A program made the position numbers and the translations under genes. This document shows, one piece after another, positions 28,995 through 37,105 of a DNA stretch of 64,000 nucleotides. The stretch spans positions 1 to 64,000 of the forward strand of contig JAAFIQ010000018.1 in assembly GCA_013298715.1 (NCBI GenBank), read 5' to 3'. The notes under the pieces were generated by a model. That model worked only from the letters and a program-made list of their open reading frames with translations. It was not told the DNA's origin and did not search any database. Each line of letters begins with the position of its first letter. The stretch's first letter is position 1. This DNA is from Bacteroidota bacterium. GTDB lineage: Bacteria > Bacteroidota > Bacteroidia > B-17B0 > Aurantibacillaceae.

Positions 28995-29261
28995 TTATGA
29001 AGAAAATTCTTCGCTCAGAAACTCTTTCCAGTTAGAAAGATTTGCAATTACTTGCAATTGACGGTAGTGAAAATGAAATTTCTCTTCATTTTCTTGAGCA
29101 TTAAGTATAGAAAGCCTGTATTTATCAAAATTAGTTAAAGCAAATTTCTCTTCACTCGTCAATCTTACACCGCTAAATTCTTTGTCGCGCAAATCGTTTA
29201 TGCTTACAACAAGGCCTTCAGCTTTTTTGTTTAATAATTTATTTAGTAGTTCAGTTTTCAT
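28995..29261 (-). CDS. Small soluble protein of unknown function
   Basis: 88 residues, highly charged and predicted mostly helical (MKTELLNKLLNKKAEGLVVS, then LTNFDKYRLSILNAQENEEK and a C-terminal NWKEFLSEEF). No signal peptide, Cys or membrane segment is seen and no family is recognised. It lies 78 bp upstream of fbp on the same strand and may be read into it. The ATG start and normal codon use suggest a real gene. Confidence 0.55.
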   Translation of the reverse strand: MKTELLNKLLNKKAEGLVVSINDLRDKEFSGVRLTSEEKFALTNFDKYRLSILNAQENEEKFHFHYRQLQVIANLSNWKEFLSEEFSS

Positions 29262-29330
29262 TTAATGTTGCAAATATAAATTCTAAATTGCACTTTAATT
29301 TGTATTTTAGATAATTGTGCTAACAAACGG

Positions 29331-29930
29331 GTGTTAATTGAGCTAAAACATAGACTATTTTTTTTAATTGTATTTTTTCTATTAGTTTTTGGGATGAAAG
29401 GGCAAAATACTGGGAGTAGGGAGAAGATTTGGGCTTTTTTTCACCCAATTACTGCTATGAAGATGAAAAAAATTTCCAAACGCTGTTACACGGTATACAA
29501 TAATGATTCCTTAAAAGCACGTTTAGATAAATTTGAGAATGGTGGAAAATTAGACGCTTTTAGACATGTTTTTTTTATGGCTAGTTTTGCACAAAAGGTT
29601 GGCGCTAAAAAACTAGATAGGCTAGGAGAGTTGCACGAAAAACACAATTACAAACAATTTTTAAAAGGAGATTTAGAACAGGGTGAATTGCCTGATAGCT
29701 TAAGTTCAGTAATGGATTTATATAATAATACTATTGGAATTGAAATTGGAAGGAATAATAAAAAGTGCAGTTTAAACGAATTAAAATTAATTTGTATTAA
29801 TGCAATTAACAACGGCAAAACTGTTTTTATGAGACGCGATAAAAATGGAAATTACTTGGATTGTAACGGGAGAAAAGTGGAGTTAATAAAGAAATGGAGT
29901 TTGGATAAATGTTTGGTTAGCCAAGATTGA
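29331..29930 (+). CDS. Exported DUF6973-like protein (GTG start)
   Basis: 199 residues from GTG 29331; no ATG precedes the hydrophobic signal (LFFLIVFFLLVFGMKGQ). The central motif GKLDAFRHVFFMASFAQKVG, followed by LGELHEKHNYKQF and LYNNTIGIEIG, matches the DAFRHA...HE...NN..G pattern of DUF6973 as I know it. That domain occurs alone in exported proteins and at the ends of polymorphic toxins. The His-rich pattern suggests a hydrolase-like or metal site but no activity is established. No immunity-like partner is adjacent. Confidence 0.6.
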   Translation: MLIELKHRLFFLIVFFLLVFGMKGQNTGSREKIWAFFHPITAMKMKKISKRCYTVYNNDSLKARLDKFENGGKLDAFRHVFFMASFAQKVGAKKLDRLGELHEKHNYKQFLKGDLEQGELPDSLSSVMDLYNNTIGIEIGRNNKKCSLNELKLICINAINNGKTVFMRRDKNGNYLDCNGRKVELIKKWSLDKCLVSQD

Positions 29931-29979
29931 AGGGCAGTTTGCTAGATGAGAAGATAAATTGGAGAAGTTACCGATTTAT

Positions 29980-30789
29980 TTATTTCTCTGAAAACTTAAA
30001 TGTATTACTCACCTTAACTAATTCATTATCTAAATAAGCCCTAGCACCAAAACCACAAGCCATTGACGAGTTGGCAATTGCATAAACTGTTTTGTTTTTA
30101 AAGGTGAATTTAATTTCGCAAAAATCTTTTCCGTCGCCAATAATATCGGCTTTATAAACGTATTCTTTTCCTTTTTTAATAGCAATTCCGTCGGCATAAG
30201 CCATGTGGTATGTTGGACCACAAATCATTTCTACTGAGAATTTTAAAGAGTCTTTCCCTAGTTTTTTAAAGTTAATGCTGCCTCCATTATAAACTCTTTC
30301 GAGGTTAGGAAAGAATAAATCGCTTATAAAATAACTTGCTGTTTTGTATTCACCTTCAATGTTATCGTTTACGAGTTTATTTTTATCTAACAAAGTAACT
30401 GGTTTTAGTTGTTGTGCAGTTGTGGTGTTCTTAAATTTTAGTAATGCTATTAATGGCTCTTTGTTTTCTGCTTTCCACCATCCTTTTAGCGAATCGCTAT
30501 TTTCTTGTTTTGTTAAATAAAAGGTACCTGTGTTTTTCCCTTTGTAGTATTCATCAATAACATAACAATCCTCAAATAGATCGCCATGTAATTGTAAAAA
30601 ACTTGTTTTACCTGCGTAATTGTATTTTCCATAATAGGTACCAGAATCTTTATTGAATTTAGTAAGTGTAATTTCAATAGGGTATTTTCCTATTTTGCCA
30701 GTAATTTCAATGGGTTTAATTTGGGCATTAATTTTAGGAATTAAGAAATAAAAACAAAGAATGAAATATAATTTTATGAAACGTTGCAT
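29980..30789 (-). CDS. Exported protein of unknown function
   Basis: 269 residues with signal peptide MQRFIKLYFILCFYFLIPKI(NA). The mature part starts IKPIEITGKIGKYPIEITLT and continues with short beta strands (YYGKYNYAG, GTFYLTKQ, GWWKAENK), suggesting one or two small beta-barrel domains, such as those repeated in many Bacteroidota secreted proteins. Four Cys in the second half (FEDCYV, EMICG, FCEIK, MACGFGA) could form disulfides. No family or T9SS sorting domain is recognised. It stands alone, 68 bp from the lipoprotein gene read in the same direction. Confidence 0.7.
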   Translation of the reverse strand: MQRFIKLYFILCFYFLIPKINAQIKPIEITGKIGKYPIEITLTKFNKDSGTYYGKYNYAGKTSFLQLHGDLFEDCYVIDEYYKGKNTGTFYLTKQENSDSLKGWWKAENKEPLIALLKFKNTTTAQQLKPVTLLDKNKLVNDNIEGEYKTASYFISDLFFPNLERVYNGGSINFKKLGKDSLKFSVEMICGPTYHMAYADGIAIKKGKEYVYKADIIGDGKDFCEIKFTFKNKTVYAIANSSMACGFGARAYLDNELVKVSNTFKFSEK

Positions 30790-30857
30790 TTGAAAATTGG
30801 TTTATGATTTATGTAAAAATGGGTTTGCATAATTAAATTAGACGAAAGGATTGGAGG

Positions 30858-31664
30858 TTAATAGACCATTCCATTTCTTAAAGGGTTTTTCAAATCAATC
30901 CAAAAAATGTGTGTGCTTTCGGGCTTTTCTATCATCCCGTTTTTGTTTTCGTCTTTTTTGGCATAAATATACATTATGTCTGATTTTGAGTCGTATTGCG
31001 AATGTTTCACCGAATAGTCTAGTGGAATTATAAGTGTTTTATTAATTGCATTTAAATCAAAATAATACAATCTTCTTAAATCTTTTTTTGTGAGTAATGT
31101 ATCCTTATTTGTATCTTCATCATTCACTGATACTAAATAATAATTTCTTATTGCTGGCACTTTATCAATACTATCTTGTTCTACAGAGGGGTAATAAATA
31201 GTTTTAATTAACGCAGGTTTTTTAAAAAAATAATTTAACTGGTTGTTTAATGTATTATAATGTGCAAGGTTAACTAGGTTATAACCATAACTCAAATCTA
31301 AGCCAGGTAAGTAAAAGTTGTTTTCGTTGTTTGAGTCATACGACCAACTATACAATTCATTTCTAAACGCTGTTGTATTTGAGTTTACCTTTTTAAATTT
31401 ATAAATAGGAAGTAATTTATGCTCTTTAGCTCCTGTAATTATAATTTCACTGGGTTTTGTGTTTAGTTGACTAAATGAGGCACTAACCTGCAAAACGTTA
31501 TTATTGATTGAATCGGTTGTGGAAATAACTTCAGTTGTATCGTTCGTGTCTACGACAATGGCTTCATCTTTCTTAAAGCCGTTATACCTTTTAAACTCAT
31601 CATCTCTTTTGCAAGACAAGCTAAAAAGAATAAGTGTTAAGAAAATTAAAATTTGTTTTTTCAT
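30858..31664 (-). CDS. Putative lipoprotein of unknown function
   Basis: 268 residues with lipoprotein signal MKKQILIFLTLILFSLSCKR (Cys18). The mature protein has an acidic Thr/Asp-rich linker, then a region with YKFKKV, YSWSYDSNNENNFYLPG and, near the C-terminus, MYIYAKKDENKNGMIEKPES, a short EF-hand-like acidic loop, ending with THIFWIDLKNP. It could be a small beta-propeller-like surface lipoprotein. It is read 12 bp after the small membrane gene at 31677, in line with the RloA/RloB genes, but a shared function is doubtful. Confidence 0.7.
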   Translation of the reverse strand: MKKQILIFLTLILFSLSCKRDDEFKRYNGFKKDEAIVVDTNDTTEVISTTDSINNNVLQVSASFSQLNTKPSEIIITGAKEHKLLPIYKFKKVNSNTTAFRNELYSWSYDSNNENNFYLPGLDLSYGYNLVNLAHYNTLNNQLNYFFKKPALIKTIYYPSVEQDSIDKVPAIRNYYLVSVNDEDTNKDTLLTKKDLRRLYYFDLNAINKTLIIPLDYSVKHSQYDSKSDIMYIYAKKDENKNGMIEKPESTHIFWIDLKNPLRNGMVY

Positions 31665-31676
31665 GTATGTTCTTGC

Positions 31677-31970
31677 TTATGGGTGATAATTAAAAGTTGC
31701 AGCGCAACAACCAAAACCAATAATTGGGAGTAACAACATCCAAATTATGTAAAATACACCTGTCATTGTATACTTTGTTGCAAAATGCACAATCATTAAA
31801 ATAAAATTTACACAAGCCAAACCGCAACCTATAAAAAATGAAAAAATGCCACCTTCTGGTACAAGGCATAATAGAAGCATTATTGCAAGAATTGCGCCGT
31901 TTAAAATATTACAAAAACGATTTCGTTTTTTGATTTGTTCAGCGGTTGGTGAGGAATTTTCTGTAGTCAT
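31677..31970 (-). CDS. Small multi-pass membrane protein
   Basis: 97 residues with an N-terminal charged tail (MTTENSSPTAEQIKKRNRF) and three to four hydrophobic segments (ILNGAILAIMLLLCLVP, FFIGCGLACVNFILMIVHFA, VFYIIWMLLLPIIGFGCCAA). No family recognised. It lies 7 bp downstream of the RloB-like gene and may be part of the same transcript. A membrane partner would be unusual for RloA/RloB pairs, so it may be a passenger. Confidence 0.6.
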   Translation of the reverse strand: MTTENSSPTAEQIKKRNRFCNILNGAILAIMLLLCLVPEGGIFSFFIGCGLACVNFILMIVHFATKYTMTGVFYIIWMLLLPIIGFGCCAATFNYHP

Positions 31971-31977
31971 AATTAAA

Positions 31978-32607
31978 CTATTTTTTTTCTCTTAGTTTTT
32001 GTAGAATTAATGGGATGATACTCTTTGCTAATAAGTGCATTTCTGTAGTACCATTATCTGGCTGCATATCTGAGTTTTCAGAATAATTTTTCTCAGAGTT
32101 TATTGTTGCTGTTTCAATTAAGGTTGGATGTTTTCTTGGATCAAAACCGCCTTTTTTAGTTTTATCTAGGTAATCCTTCCAGTTAAAAATTTGTTCTTTT
32201 GGTTTTTGGTCAAAAAAATGATAATACAACCACACTTCAAAACAAGGGTTGCTTTGTGCAACAAGCCAATTTTGATGTTGCTTTACATTTGTTCTTAACT
32301 CATTTATTTTTTTACCCCATTTATCAGTATCAATTACAAACCAAACTTGGTCATCTGTTCTTAATTCTGGAGTTGAGGAGTTGTTTTCTTCTTTAGGAAA
32401 AAAGAAATTACACGCATTTTCGTACAAACCCATTGGAGAGTTTTTACCATCTTCTATTTCAACAATATGAAGATGGATTTGTGAAGCTAAACTATTAAAA
32501 AAATTAAAATAATTAGTCTCTTTGTACTTTCCTTCAGCAAAAATGTAAATTAATCTACTTTCGCGATTACCATCAGGCTTAGTATATAAAGGAATTCGCT
32601 TTATCAT
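31978..32607 (-). CDS. RloB-like Toprim-type nuclease, defence system component
   Basis: 209 residues. The N-terminal FAEGKYKETNYF supplies the Toprim-like Glu25 and Glu30. FVIDTDKWG gives the Asp93-x-Asp95 pair, and QSNPCFEVWLYYHF (118-131) is the RloB hallmark. RloB proteins pair with an RloA-type AAA ATPase; the same pairing occurs in Campylobacter R-M-linked rlo genes and, as I recall, in the lactococcal AbiL abortive-infection system. The ATG abuts the stop codon of the ATPase with no gap, so translation is coupled. The predicted role is the nuclease effector that the ATPase releases or activates on phage infection. Confidence 0.85.
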   Translation of the reverse strand: MIKRIPLYTKPDGNRESRLIYIFAEGKYKETNYFNFFNSLASQIHLHIVEIEDGKNSPMGLYENACNFFFPKEENNSSTPELRTDDQVWFVIDTDKWGKKINELRTNVKQHQNWLVAQSNPCFEVWLYYHFFDQKPKEQIFNWKDYLDKTKKGGFDPRKHPTLIETATINSEKNYSENSDMQPDNGTTEMHLLAKSIIPLILQKLREKK

Positions 32608-33951
32608 TTATTCTTTCCAGCTTAAATCATTTAAATTTCCTAAAAACGGAATTGCGCCATAGCGCCCACTTAAATATCCTTTTCTGATATCAATTGTACT
32701 ATGTTCTTTAAAATCGTTTAAAGTATAAAATTCAGTTGCACCACCTTTATTTTTTTCCGCAAACCAAATCTCATCAGGTCTAAAAATAGTTTGATCAAGA
32801 AGATTAGATTCGTGAGTTGAAAATATTAATTGCCCATTAGTTTCTGTACTCTCAGAAAATCCTTTAACTAATTCTTTGATTAAAGTAGGATGAATACTAC
32901 GCTCAATTTCATCAATGATGAAGGTGCAACCAAATTTAACTATACCCGGCCACAAAGGAATTAATTGCGTTAATCGCTTAGTGCCGTCAGATAATTCAGA
33001 ATATTTAAATTCTACATTTTTATTTTGTTCATCTACTTGTTCAAATTTTAAATTTTTAATATAAGCCTTGCCGTTTTCATTAACAATAGAAATTAGCTCG
33101 CCATCATCACTTACAAAATTATCTAAAACTTTTTTATCTGGATTTTCAACTATTTCTGATTTAATATCATCTATTAATTCTTGATTATCTTTGCCATAAT
33201 AATCTTCAACTGTATGTTTTTCAACTTTAAGTTTTACTATACCTGTATTAAGCGCTGAAATGTATTTTTCTGCGTACTGCTTATAACCTATATGCGTATC
33301 TAAAGAATTTATTATACTATTTAGCATTGTTGAAGGAAACAAAATCCTTAATTTTAATTTAAACCAGTCGTATACAATTCTTACTTCGTCAAAAGCTTGA
33401 TTCGTAATCCCATTTAATAATGTGAATAATAGTTGATTTTGCTTAATTAAATCATTCTCAATTACTGTTTTTAACTCATTGCTATTTTTTTCGAACGCAT
33501 CGTAAAATTGAATTTTTACTTTATTGTTTTTTAATGTTCGGTGATAAATTAAAGATTCAGTTTGTTGTTCGTTTATTTTACTAAAATATTCTTCCGCTAT
33601 AATGCCATTATTAACGGCAACAGAATAAAAATAAACAATTTTGTTTACTTCAAACTCAATTGCTAACTCAGTTGGTTGCGTTATGCATTGTTCTGATAGT
33701 TTAAATTTTTGCCCAGTAAATTGTTTTGGTATTTTACCAGTAAGGAGCATGTTTTGAAGTAAATAAATTGCTTTAATTAAATTTGATTTACCAGAAGCGT
33801 TTGCCCCATAAATGGCAGTTTGTTTTAAAACCTCGATGTTTGAAATTGCATATTTATGATGAGGGAAACGTTTAACATTACCAGGCAACATATTAAATTC
33901 TGTTTCGTCTTTAAACGAAAAAAGGTTTTTTATTTGAAATCGAATAAGCAT
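32608..33951 (-). CDS. RloA-like AAA ATPase (AAA_15/AAA_21), defence system sensor
   Basis: 447 residues. It opens with RFQIKNLFSFKD, typical of ABC/SMC-like ATPases. Walker A is GANASGKS (49-56). Walker B/switch FIIDEIERSIHP has Asp347 and Glu348, followed by the H-motif segment LIFSTHESNLLD. A 200-residue helical insertion lies between them. This is the OLD/AbiLi/RloA architecture without its own Toprim domain, which is supplied by the next gene. Two near-identical palindromes flank its promoter (33956-34043). The pair is a compact two-gene defence unit 4 kb from an R-M system; the genes between are housekeeping or exported, so it is not clearly one island. Confidence 0.88.
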   Translation of the reverse strand: MLIRFQIKNLFSFKDETEFNMLPGNVKRFPHHKYAISNIEVLKQTAIYGANASGKSNLIKAIYLLQNMLLTGKIPKQFTGQKFKLSEQCITQPTELAIEFEVNKIVYFYSVAVNNGIIAEEYFSKINEQQTESLIYHRTLKNNKVKIQFYDAFEKNSNELKTVIENDLIKQNQLLFTLLNGITNQAFDEVRIVYDWFKLKLRILFPSTMLNSIINSLDTHIGYKQYAEKYISALNTGIVKLKVEKHTVEDYYGKDNQELIDDIKSEIVENPDKKVLDNFVSDDGELISIVNENGKAYIKNLKFEQVDEQNKNVEFKYSELSDGTKRLTQLIPLWPGIVKFGCTFIIDEIERSIHPTLIKELVKGFSESTETNGQLIFSTHESNLLDQTIFRPDEIWFAEKNKGGATEFYTLNDFKEHSTIDIRKGYLSGRYGAIPFLGNLNDLSWKE

Positions 33952-33955
33952 GATT

Positions 33956-34043
33956 GCGTGAAATTTTCACGTAAATATATGAATTAATTAGTATTTTGGG
34001 TTTTTTTTTAATAAATTAAATATTTTGCGTGATAAAATCACGC
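33956..34043 (-). promoter_or_regulatory. Twin palindromic operator candidates at RloA/RloB promoter
   Basis: CGTGAAATTTTCACG (33957-33971) lies 5 bp before the ATPase start. GCGTGATAAAATCACGC (34027-34043) lies 55 bp further up. Both share GCGTGA...TCACG with 7-bp arms. On the + strand the second is followed by TTTTTTT, but no + strand gene needs a terminator there, and on the minus strand, where the radical SAM gene ends, no T-run follows. An operator pair for an unlinked repressor fits better. Confidence 0.5.
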
Positions 34044-34048
34044 TTTTT

Positions 34049-35443
34049 TTAAACTATTTTAAGATCTCTTAATTTTTCTAATTGTTTTTCTTTACCGTTT
34101 CTATAAAATAAATTCATGGTTTCAAACGGTATAATTTTATCTTTATGCACAATGTGTACACAGCTTTTTTTGATAGCACGTACATCAAAATTATAAGCGT
34201 CAATAAAATTCATTATTATTATTCTAAACAAATTGTTGTAGCCTAAGTTTGGTGCTTTTACAAATGGTAAGCAACATAAGAGTTCATTCACATCTTCCGT
34301 AATGGCATCAACAGAATTGGCTGTGCTAAACATTTTCAAAACATGTTGGTGCAAACGTTCATCTTGTTCGTAAACAATTGTGTTTTTTGAGTTATCTAAT
34401 AAATCGGCAGGATTGATGTACCGTGTTAGTGGAATCACTTCGTCTTCTAACTTTAAAGCATAGCCCATTACTAAAGCATCTGGATTGCATGGTACTGGTA
34501 TTAAATCATCTGAATTAAAAATGTTTGTTTGTGTTAAAATATCTTGCCTTACTTCTGTTAAGGTGTATCGTTCTTTTGTTGCATCAAATTGTTCATTTCT
34601 TCCTGCTACCTGTGTTGGCTGAAAAGTAACGCCACGCACGCAAGGTTGTTTTAAAGCAAATTCAATTATCTTTCCAATCTCGTGGTTATTAACACCGCGT
34701 TGCAAAGTTACAACAAGTGTAGTAGAAAGATTGTATTTATTTAAGTGCTCAAGCGCCTTAAACCGAATGTCTAATAAATCAGCTCCACGAAGTTTATTCA
34801 AGGCTTTTTCTTCAAAACTATCCCACTGTAGGTAAACTTCAAAATCGGGCATATAACTTGCTAAACGCTTCACAAAATTTTCTTCTTTAGCTATACGTAT
34901 GCCATTGGTATTAAGCATTAAGTGTTTTATGGGACGCTTTTTAGCTTCATCCAAAATCTCAAAAAACTGCGGATGTATAGTTGGTTCGCCACCGCTTAAT
35001 TGTACCACATCAGGTTTTCCTTCGTTTGCCACAATTAAATCCAACATACTTTTTATTTCTTCTAACGTTCTGTGGTTACCAAAATGGGGGCTACTTTCGG
35101 CATAACAAGTTGGGCAAGTTAAATTACATCTATCAGTTACTTCAATTAAAGTGAGGCAAGAATGTTGTTCGTGATCAGGACAAAGGCCGCAATCGTAAGG
35201 GCAACCATAAAGTGTTGGAGTATTAAATTTTAAAGGTATTTCGCTGCGTTTATTATAGTTACGAATGCGTTTATAGTATTCAATATCTGTTGCTATTAAA
35301 ATTTGCTCGTTACCATGCTCAGGACAATTTTTAAGCATGTAAACTTTATTGTTTTCAAAAATAATTTTAGCACTCACTCGTCTTAAGCAAGAGCTACAAA
35401 GGCTAATGGTGTAATCGTAATATATCCAATTTCTTTCAGGCAT
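34049..35443 (-). CDS. Radical SAM enzyme, Tes/MJ0619-like
   Basis: 464 residues from ATG 35441-35443 (MPERNWIYYDYTISLCSSC). This ATG overlaps the upstream stop as ATGCCTGA, so the longer upstream reading is rejected. The radical SAM cluster motif is CNLTCPTCY (Cys106, 110, 113). Just before it lies GCPYDCGLCPDHEQHSC (Cys81, 85, 88, 96), the extra-cluster pattern of the COG1964 group that includes archaeal tetraether synthase and MJ0619. A zinc-like CxxC...C (16, 19, 40) is at the N-terminus. The next motif LSGGEPTIHPQ binds SAM. The tight overlap with an Lgt-like membrane protein suggests chemistry on a lipid or lipid-linked substrate; this is inference. Confidence 0.85.
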   Translation of the reverse strand: MPERNWIYYDYTISLCSSCLRRVSAKIIFENNKVYMLKNCPEHGNEQILIATDIEYYKRIRNYNKRSEIPLKFNTPTLYGCPYDCGLCPDHEQHSCLTLIEVTDRCNLTCPTCYAESSPHFGNHRTLEEIKSMLDLIVANEGKPDVVQLSGGEPTIHPQFFEILDEAKKRPIKHLMLNTNGIRIAKEENFVKRLASYMPDFEVYLQWDSFEEKALNKLRGADLLDIRFKALEHLNKYNLSTTLVVTLQRGVNNHEIGKIIEFALKQPCVRGVTFQPTQVAGRNEQFDATKERYTLTEVRQDILTQTNIFNSDDLIPVPCNPDALVMGYALKLEDEVIPLTRYINPADLLDNSKNTIVYEQDERLHQHVLKMFSTANSVDAITEDVNELLCCLPFVKAPNLGYNNLFRIIIMNFIDAYNFDVRAIKKSCVHIVHKDKIIPFETMNLFYRNGKEKQLEKLRDLKIV

Positions 35444-36206
35444 TTGCTTTAAATAATATTTTAATATTACTAATTGTTTTTGAGTAATACAACAACCCAA
35501 TTAATGCTGTAATTTGCAAGGTGCTTAAACCTAGAATTGTGAAGGTGTTTTCTTTTAGCAATTCAATAAAAAAGCGGTAAAACAAGTAACTAATTAAAAA
35601 TAGTTTGAATTTGCCGCCATCGGCAAGGATGTTTTTTTTATCGAATTTGAAAATTATTACCCGAATAAAAACTAAAAAAAGTAATTCATAAAGTGGAAGT
35701 GGATGTCTGAGGATTCCGTCTCCAAAATTAATACCAGTAAAAAGTTGGGTTTCTTTTCCAATTGTGCCATCACCTAGACCTTCACAAAAACAACCAATTC
35801 GTCCAATAATTAAACCAAGTAGAATAGGGTAGGTCATTAAATCGCCACTTGAAGTTGTAACCCCAATTTTCTTTTTAATAAACTCAACACAAAATAAACC
35901 ACCAACAAAACCTCCTAAAATAGTTTTGTTGCTAAATATATATACCAATTTATTTGGCGCGTTTAATAAGTCGGTAGGATTTTCTAGAACTCCTACGAGC
36001 CTAGAGCCTATGAGCGAACCAAAACAAACTGCTACAAATATTATAAGTCGGTTAGTTGAACTTATTGTATCAACACTTCTTTTCTTTAAAAATAAATAAT
36101 AACGAAATCCTAAAAAAATTCCTAAAATTTCGGTTATTAAATGGGTTGAAATTTCTGTGGAGCCTAAGCGAATATTTATTGGAAAATGGATGGTGGGTTG
36201 AATAAT
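35436..36206 (-). CDS. Lgt-like (prolipoprotein diacylglyceryl transferase family) membrane protein; ATT start proposed
   Basis: About 256 residues, multi-pass. The only standard start (TTG 35948) would remove 86 residues of clear family sequence (HFPINIRLGS, then LITEILGIFLGFRYYLFL, then SLIGSRLVGVLENPTDLL). Upstream only ATT 36204-36206 or ATT 36201-36203 remain, directly after an in-frame TAA. Lgt features are GGFVGGLF, GRIGCFCEGLGDG (the GRxGxFxxG signature) and HPLPLYELLF. The His-Gly-Gly catalytic segment of true Lgt appears as TILGG, so transferase activity on lipoproteins is doubtful. It overlaps the radical SAM gene by 8 bp. The two probably work as a lipid-modifying pair. Confidence 0.8.
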   Translation of the reverse strand: MIQPTIHFPINIRLGSTEISTHLITEILGIFLGFRYYLFLKKRSVDTISSTNRLIIFVAVCFGSLIGSRLVGVLENPTDLLNAPNKLVYIFSNKTILGGFVGGLFCVEFIKKKIGVTTSSGDLMTYPILLGLIIGRIGCFCEGLGDGTIGKETQLFTGINFGDGILRHPLPLYELLFLVFIRVIIFKFDKKNILADGGKFKLFLISYLFYRFFIELLKENTFTILGLSTLQITALIGLLYYSKTISNIKILFKANA

Positions 36207-36297
36207 TTATCCTAAAAGTAAAATTTTATTTGACTAGTTTGTCATCTGCTTGAAAATAATTTATTTGATAATCAATTAGTTATCTAATTTAACTTTT

Positions 36298-36330
36298 TAT
36301 AAATTAGTTTATATTATAAACTAATTTATA
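36298..36330. promoter_or_regulatory. 33-bp perfect palindrome overlapping promoter (operator)
   Basis: TATAAATTAGTTTAT (36298-36312) and ATAAACTAATTTATA (36316-36330) are exact complements separated by ATT. The right arm overlaps the -7 element of the next operon. The last gene of that operon is a winged-helix regulator, so autoregulation through this site is likely. Confidence 0.65.
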
Positions 36331-36334
36331 TTTG
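36327..36334 (+). promoter_or_regulatory. Bacteroidota -7 promoter element (TATATTTG)
   Basis: TATATTTG lies 16 nt before ATG 36351 and shares 4 nt with the palindrome arm, so a protein bound there would block transcription. Confidence 0.55.
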
Positions 36335-36350
36335 TATAAAATTTAATATT

Positions 36351-36542
36351 ATGGAAACAACTAGTAAAAATAAGAATTACGGCAGCTACGTATTTGTTGG
36401 CTGTATGTTTATTGGCGCAGCTATTGGCATGATGGCTGGTAAAACAGAAATAGGTGGCGCCCTTGGAATGGGTATTGGTTTTTTAATTTGGGGGTTAATG
36501 AAGTTTAATACTAATGATGGGTTATGGAAGAAAGAGAAATAG
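36351..36542 (+). CDS. Small membrane protein, first gene of wHTH operon
   Basis: 63 residues. Two hydrophobic helices (YVFVGCMFIGAAIGMMAG and GGALGMGIGFLIWGLMKF) are Gly-rich with GxxxG spacing, favouring tight helix packing. No family is named. It overlaps the next gene by 19 bp, is driven from the palindrome-controlled promoter, and forms an operon with a larger membrane protein and a regulator. This order is common in Bacteroidota. Confidence 0.7.
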   Translation: METTSKNKNYGSYVFVGCMFIGAAIGMMAGKTEIGGALGMGIGFLIWGLMKFNTNDGLWKKEK

Positions 36543-37105
36543 ATGCGAATCAAAGTTTCGAGTTGATTAACAAGATGGTTAACCAAGCTCAGAATAAACT
36601 TACAGAGAATGGATTTTTATTGCTTTTTTGGGGCTGGCTTGTTTTTATAACGGCGCTTGTTTTTTATTGTTTAATCTCAGCTGAATCTTCATACGCATCG
36701 TTAGCTTGGGTTACAATGCCTTTTGGTGGCATATTCACGGCCGTGTATGTAATGAAAAAAAATAAAACAGAAAAAGTAAAATCATTTTCGAATGACTATG
36801 TAGGTTACGTTTCTATTGCGTTTACGATTTCGATGTTTATAGTACTTACTCAAACTAATAAATTGCAACTGAATTGTTACCCAATTATAATATTGCTTTA
36901 CGCAATAATGACTTTTATAATTGGAGGTATTATACGGTTTAAACCGTTAATAATATGCGCGTTGGTGAGTTTTGTGTTGGCTTTTGCGGCATTTTATTTT
37001 GAGTTTAAGGTTCAGATTTTATTAATTGCTCTCTCAGTACTTGTATCTTACATTCTACCAGGACATTTATTAATGAGAAAGTTTAAATCTCAAAGCAATG
37101 TTTAA
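36524..37105 (+). CDS. Multi-pass membrane protein of wHTH operon
   Basis: 193 residues. A soluble N-terminus (EEREIDANQSFELINKMVNQ) is followed by about six transmembrane helices (GFLLLFWGWLVFITALVFYC, TMPFGGIFTAVYVM, YVGYVSIAFTISMFIVL, PIIILLYAIMTFIIGGII, LIICALVSFVLAFAAFYF, ILLIALSVLVSYILPGHL). It is a member of an uncharacterised membrane family that is usually encoded directly before a small winged-helix protein. The ATG lies inside the upstream gene and the stop overlaps the next start (ATGTTTAA). Confidence 0.75.
   Translation: MEEREIDANQSFELINKMVNQAQNKLTENGFLLLFWGWLVFITALVFYCLISAESSYASLAWVTMPFGGIFTAVYVMKKNKTEKVKSFSNDYVGYVSIAFTISMFIVLTQTNKLQLNCYPIIILLYAIMTFIIGGIIRFKPLIICALVSFVLAFAAFYFEFKVQILLIALSVLVSYILPGHLLMRKFKSQSNV

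Noticed and set aside
34027-34043. Palindrome GCGTGAT...ATCACGC followed by T-run as an intrinsic terminator
   Set aside because: The T-run follows only on the + strand, where no gene precedes it; on the minus strand, which carries the neighbouring genes, no T-run follows. Its twin at 33956 favours an operator.
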